Shown: in pieces, positions 17,786-21,252 of the stretch
Layout of the letters: every line of letters starts with the position of its first letter
How positions within the stretch are numbered: the first letter of the stretch is position 1
Assembly: GCA_036939755.1 (NCBI GenBank)
Contig: JALLAZ010000195.1
Span: forward strand, 1 to 21,252
From: Stephanodiscus triporus
Taxonomy: Eukaryota > Bacillariophyta > Thalassiosirophyceae > Thalassiosirales > Thalassiosiraceae
Reading direction: 5' to 3'
Length of the DNA: 21,252 nt
Made by a program: the position numbers and the translations under genes
Notes under the pieces: generated by a model
The model's input: only the letters and a program-made list of their open reading frames with translations
Told to the model about the DNA's origin: nothing
Database searches by the model: none

Positions 17786-18951
17786 TCAGCTCCATGGTGA
17801 CCGAACTATTCTTATCGCAAGCAAATTGTGCCTCTCTTCGTCCCCATTATCGCCATCGTCATCGCCGGCCGTCCTCTCAATCATCACCAATTCGTCCATC
17901 AAGACCTCGCACCCGACCAACCATCCGTCGTCATCGTCGTCGTCGGTCGCCGTCGCCAACCTCGCACGGAATTCGCCAAGCGATGCCCTCTCGGCATTCG
18001 GCGGGAGGGGCGATATCAGCAGCGCCTCGCGCCGTCGTCGCTCCTCGCCCCCCCCCTTAACCCCCTCCGACTTTCCCCCACCGTCGTCGCCGAGGAGTAT
18101 CCCCAGCGTTCGTAGGAGCGGCGACACGTCCGCGGGGTAGTAGATAAGATCCGATCCGATTATCAGGTCCGGACGGTAATCGTTCGCGATATCCCGCGCC
18201 CCCCCTTCGTCGTGCCAATCGAGGCGCCTCACGGAGGCGACGGCGGGGACGACGCTGGCGCCGACGACGTTGCGTGCGAGATTCGCGCCGTGCGGATTCT
18301 TCGGCATCAGCCTACCTCCGCCGTCGCCGTCGTCGTCCTTCCTGCCCCGCCGCGACCCTCCCCCCCCTCCTCCTCCCAGTGATCGGTCGCGAGGACGCAC
18401 GCCGCGCCGAGCATCGACGCCACGGCCGAGGGAAGGCCGCAGCCGCTACCGAGCTCGAGCACCCTCCTGCCCGCGACCATCGTCGACTGATCGCGGCAGC
18501 CGTCGTCGAACGGACGACGCGAAAGGAGCGCGGCGAGCGCGATCGACGACGGCCACACCGTCGCCCCGAGCCTGCCGCACCCAAACGACGTCTGTCGAAC
18601 GTTCACCACGGTCGTGCCGGGCCTCGCCCTCGCGCTGCGCACGTTGTCGTCGTTTGTGTCTCGGCCGTCTGGGATGACGAACGCCCGCTGGACAGTCGGG
18701 TAGAGGGATTCGACCTCGTCCTCGTACTCGACTCGCGCATCCCTCCGGACGGGTCGGACCTCGTGCAGCAGCGCGCGCCTCCCCCTCCCCCTCCTCCCGC
18801 GGTCGTCGTGCCAGTCGAGCGCGGTGCCGTCGTCGCCGTGGAGCGAGTACGATCGGACGACTGATACGACGTCACCGGAATCGCCGGTCGGGGACGAGAA
18901 GGCGGCCGCGGTGATCATCGGAAGAATGAGCAGGCATAGGATCAGGCGCAT
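17786..18951 (-). CDS. Plastid-targeted METTL21/FAM86-type methyltransferase (Methyltransf_16), one frame slip
   Basis: The start at 18951 gives a signal peptide MRLILCLLILPMITAAAF, whose AAAF (15-18) fits the cleavage and Phe motif of diatom plastid import. The domain follows with GATVWPSSIALA (129-140) and motif I VLELGSGCGLPS (164-175), then VLATD (186-190). The frame then must change by one base in or near the G run at 18360-18367 and continues with PKNPHGANLARN, RRLDWHD and motif IV PDLIIGSDLIYYP, then a Glu/Gly-rich loop and a final strand LLAIRIVRS, ending TGA at 17786. This family uses S-adenosylmethionine to methylate lysines, often in translation or metabolic proteins; the plastid substrate is unknown. 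The slip looks like a missing G in a homopolymer, not gene death, because both halves are well preserved. A short intron there is a weaker alternative. Confidence 0.8.
18360..18367 (-). other. Homopolymer frame slip inside the methyltransferase gene
   Basis: The frame carrying motif I and VLATDHWEEE runs into a G-rich stretch and stops at a TGA after AEVG. The frame carrying PKNPHGANLARN and DLIIGSDLIYYP overlaps it. One missing G on the minus strand would join them. This matches the kind of fault seen in the Ank-AAA gene at 2253-2260. Confidence 0.65.
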
Positions 18952-19808
18952 GGCTATCCGCAGGGTAGCTCTAGAGCTAGCAGGTTACTTCTTCTATTCA
19001 AGTGTCGGGTCCCTGAAAAAGTTAGGAGTTAGGTCCATCATTGTTTGATGGTCTCCCTGACAGGGGGTTCAAATCCGCTCTGTGAGGAATGAGGAAGGCG
19101 AAAAAGATGGCCGTCTCTACCCCACAAAGTAAAAGCTGCTGCACAGTCTGCAGGAGTACTAGTACTGCCACCGCCATTTTCCACCCCGCGGCCATTGCCG
19201 CGATTTTCCATCGCTGCCTCCCTCGCATCCGTCCGCTGCCTTCGCTGCTGCTATCCCTCGCCGCCAATCCGACACTGTTTACCAGATGATGATGTCAGAT
19301 GTCAGATGTCAGCAGCACGAAAAAAGGACTAACGTCCTCCAGCGATTCGCGACATCACGGGCCTACCCTTCTGATGTGCTAGCAATGGTAACCTCCGCAT
19401 TCCACAAAGTCATGTTGTGATAATAACATGAAGGATAAGCGAGTATACGAATCCATTTCGCATCAGAGATGGCATTCTTCGACAAGGATGCAGATAAATT
19501 CGTGCTCCTGAAATGATGAAAAGAAAAATGACGTGAGAGATCCGCAGCCATAAAAATGGTATGAAAGTTGATGGCCTCGACTTGTGCAACCATAATTATG
19601 GATTAGGCATAGGCGAAGTTTATATTGCGTAGAACGACTCTTCTCATTCGCTGTGGAGACTCGTGTATGCGTCGGCAGAAAACAATACGAGTAAGATAAA
19701 GACGTTGAAGAGATATGAAAATAAGAAGAATGAAAAACACTCATCACCAGACGTTGTACTGAAGATTAGTTTGGAGAAGGGCGATTAATTCAAGGATAAG
19801 TTTGAAAA
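18952..19808. other. Intergenic region, no gene identified
   Basis: It contains the methyltransferase promoter at its left end. A perfect hairpin CCATCA-TTGTT-TGATGG lies at 19034-19050, followed by CCCTGACAGGG and GGTTCAAATCC (19067-19077), which looks like a tRNA B box, but no complete tRNA can be folded. A direct repeat of GATGTCA units lies near 19290-19310. Short open frames here carry no recognisable domain. Confidence 0.4.
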
Positions 19809-20183
19809 GTGCAAGGAGATTCAATAAGTAGAAGTGGGAACTTTGCCTCCCGACAAAAGAAATCCACCGCAAAGGCCACTATCATAATGTTGTCAGATTT
19901 TAGATCAATATTGGATCTCTTTGATCATTATGATGAGAATCAAACTGAGGACATGTATGCTGTCAAACGTGGATCCAAAGCTGTATTGAATCTGCTGAGA
20001 CCAGATGTGATTTCTGACGAGATAGCACCGATAAACATTCGTGGCGAAAACGAAGAGCAGAATGCTGAGAACAATAGAAAGGATAATATTGCTGCTGAGG
20101 CAACGACGTATGATACATGCGTGAGGTGCTGGAAAGATGCCAACGAAAATTGCATGAATGTGGAGTTTTGTTGGAAGGCCTGA
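19809..20183 (+). CDS. Unrecognised open frame, A/T-rich, acidic, with C-terminal Cys pairs
   Basis: The 124-codon frame has a plausible protein composition from the internal ATG at 19887 (MLSDFRSILDLFDHYDENQT, then AVKRGSKAVLNLLRPD). It goes on with an Asn/Glu-rich linker and ends TCVRCWKDANENCMNVEFCW, where four Cys could bind a metal. Codon use is A/T-rich, unlike the GC-rich genes in the left part of the window. Downstream at about 20371-20526 a different plus-strand frame is open and coding-like (QWIQISKHFHVNSSFLLLDE), so a spliced or broken longer gene, or a transposon-derived one, is possible. I cannot name the family. Confidence 0.35.
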   Translation: MQGDSISRSGNFASRQKKSTAKATIIMLSDFRSILDLFDHYDENQTEDMYAVKRGSKAVLNLLRPDVISDEIAPINIRGENEEQNAENNRKDNIAAEATTYDTCVRCWKDANENCMNVEFCWKA

Positions 20184-20370
20184 CATCTGCAGCAAGCTGG
20201 CGACGGAGATGTGGTTTACAACGGCGGAACGGCAAAATTGATCTTGCCACGTATGCGCGAAAAAGTGGCGCGACATGATGCTGCAGTTCGACCTCCAAAG
20301 AGGACGACAGTCGTACTGCACGGAATCTTATGATAGTTACAAGTCCGTTGAGAACTCTGATAAGCTTTAT

Positions 20371-20712
20371 CGGAGCAGTGGATTCAAATCAGTAAACACT
20401 TTCATGTCAATTCTTCATTCCTCTTGTTAGACGAATGGAATAAGGACGATGGATCTTTAGATGTAGTTGTAGAGGTCACAACCAATGGCGAGCGGTATAT
20501 CGGGGAGGCAAACGGAAGATAGGATATTTATCCAGAGTCGTATAGGGCAAAAAATAAACGTCATCAAAACGACGTCTGTCTAGTTGAAAATGCTGAAGGC
20601 GAACAGAACAAGATAGCTCGATCAAAACTCCATCACCGTTCAAGTCCTTGCCGCCCAAGAAGGCCATCCCTCAGGAGGGAATCCAGTAACCCAAGGTATG
20701 AATGTATATGCA
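20371..20712 (+). pseudogene. Coding-like frame with one in-frame stop, unrecognised
   Basis: From 20371 the frame reads ALSEQWIQISKHFHV, then LLLDEWNKDDGSLDVVVEV and NGERYIGEANGR, then TAG at about 20518-20520. It continues DIYPESYRAKNKRHQNDVCL and a basic Ser/Arg/Pro-rich part to a stop just before the N at 20725. It could be a decayed exon linked to 19809-20183. No family match is evident. Sequence to the right is not trustworthy because of the adapter remnant. Confidence 0.25.
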
Positions 20713-20724
20713 CCCAATAGAAGA

Positions 20725-20737
20725 NCTCTTCCGATCT
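20725..20737 (+). other. Sequencing-adapter remnant next to an N
   Basis: N at 20725 is followed at 20726-20737 by CTCTTCCGATCT, the exact last 12 bases of the common Illumina adapter; the N stands where that adapter has G. This is almost certainly untrimmed adapter at a gap join. Continuity between the two sides is therefore doubtful. Confidence 0.9.
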
Positions 20738-20743
20738 AAGCTG

Positions 20744-20767
20744 GTACTGCCAAAATTTTGGCAGTAC
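20744..20767. repeat. Perfect 24-base palindrome
   Basis: GTACTGCCAAAA at 20744-20755 is followed without a spacer by its exact reverse complement TTTTGGCAGTAC. It lies 6 bases after the adapter remnant. It could be a real palindrome, abutting inverted terminal repeats of an element, or a chimeric read end. Confidence 0.85.
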
Positions 20768-20958
20768 TGCGATAAGGAGATAAGTGGAGACATGGGGAGA
20801 GTTTTCTGTTTTAACTTTACCAGTCTTATTTGACAACTGCTCAAGCCGCGACTCCCATAAGACTACCAAAAAACAGGAATTCCAACGTAAAAATATTCTT
20901 CTTTTTTGGTTCCCGCTGAAATTCAAAAATTTGGCGACGGAGGCCTAATTGTGGCGGG

Positions 20959-21252
20959 ATGGGGAGAGGACAGAACAACAACTCTAGTATCTCTACCAAC
21001 ATTCCTCACGCCAAGACACACAACAACATCATCCGGATGGTAACAATGGCCAATGACCTCGGCGGCGAGGATCCCCCCTCCCCCTCCGGGACGACAACGC
21101 CTTCACAACGACGACGTCGACAACGACACGATGACTCCGTCGAATCATCGTCCGGCGATTGCGGCGGCGGCAGCATCGCGCCGTCATCGTCATCGTCATC
21201 ATCATCGCGAGGCCGCCGCCCGTCGTCGGTCAACCCCTCCCACTTCTTCCCC
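20959..21252 (+). CDS. 5' part of an unidentified gene running off the window
   Basis: From the ATG at 20959 the frame is open for 98 codons to the last base. It reads MGRGQNNNSSISTNIPH..., then from the inner ATGs at 21037 and 21046 MANDLGGEDPPSPSGTTTP, a basic QRRRRQRH segment, a Gly/Ser part and an eight-Ser run followed by RGRRPSSVNPSHFFP. Third positions are GC-rich after 21046, like the real genes here. It is a disordered N-terminus with no signal peptide and no domain yet. Either ATG could be the start. It lies to the right of the adapter remnant, so its neighbourhood is uncertain. Confidence 0.5.
   Translation, partial: MGRGQNNNSSISTNIPHAKTHNNIIRMVTMANDLGGEDPPSPSGTTTPSQRRRRQRHDDSVESSSGDCGGGSIAPSSSSSSSSRGRRPSSVNPSHFFP

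Noticed and set aside
19020..19090. tRNA-like sequence with GGTTCAAATCC and a hairpin CCATC-ATTGTTT-GATGG
   Set aside because: The T stem has a mismatch, position 37 would be T, there is no matching acceptor stem and no good D arm, so no tRNA can be supported.
20633..20926. 97-codon minus-strand open frame crossing the N
   Set aside because: It runs through the adapter remnant and the palindrome, so it is an artefact of the join.

Overview
The window looks like nuclear DNA of a photosynthetic stramenopile, most probably a centric diatom. The support is: short spliceosomal introns with GTAAG/GTGAG donors; two proteins with a signal peptide followed at once by a diatom-type plastid-import phenylalanine (SAF in a ferredoxin, AAAF in a methyltransferase); a secreted Lys/Ser/Tyr/Trp repeat protein resembling diatom cingulins and silaffins; and an ankyrin + CbbX-type AAA gene pair. 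Genes lie on both strands with no operon logic. The species is inferred, not read from a marker.

Layout. 1-330: little, perhaps the last exon of a gene entering from the left. 340-2714 (-) and 3523-5587 (+): two divergent paralogues, each with ankyrin repeats, a conserved GIDP linker and a CbbX/SpoVK-like AAA ATPase, each with one phase-0 intron but at different places. 6638-7930 (-): secreted cingulin/silaffin-like protein. 8110-8460 (+): decayed class-I peptide chain release factor (RF2-like). 8490-12500: gene-poor, with unidentified open frames and relics. 12577-13000 (-): small HMG-box protein. 13440-13700: two sets of inverted repeats. 14099-14626 (-): plastid-targeted 2Fe-2S ferredoxin-like protein, complete only after splicing. 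14974-17308 (+): ubiquitin-specific protease pseudogene with a lost catalytic Cys, many frameshifts and three in-frame stops, but an intact C-terminal frame. 17786-18951 (-): plastid-targeted lysine-methyltransferase-like protein (Methyltransf_16), broken by one frame slip in a G run. 19800-20700: unrecognised, partly decayed coding-like sequence. 20959-end (+): start of a gene that runs out of the window.

Sequence quality matters here. A poly-C tract with an N at 1811-1878 is flanked by an exact 33-base duplication, and dropping one 94-base unit restores the reading frame. A second N at 20725 sits directly against CTCTTCCGATCT, the 3' end of the common Illumina adapter. Frame slips in two other genes fall in homopolymer C/G runs. 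These look like assembly faults, while the protease and release-factor lesions (stops, active-site substitution) look more like true decay.

The genes do not form one pathway. The most interesting biology is the cingulin-like protein, the inverted Ank-AAA pair with unshared introns, and the broken ubiquitin protease beside intact plastid genes. I found no clear new multi-gene system.
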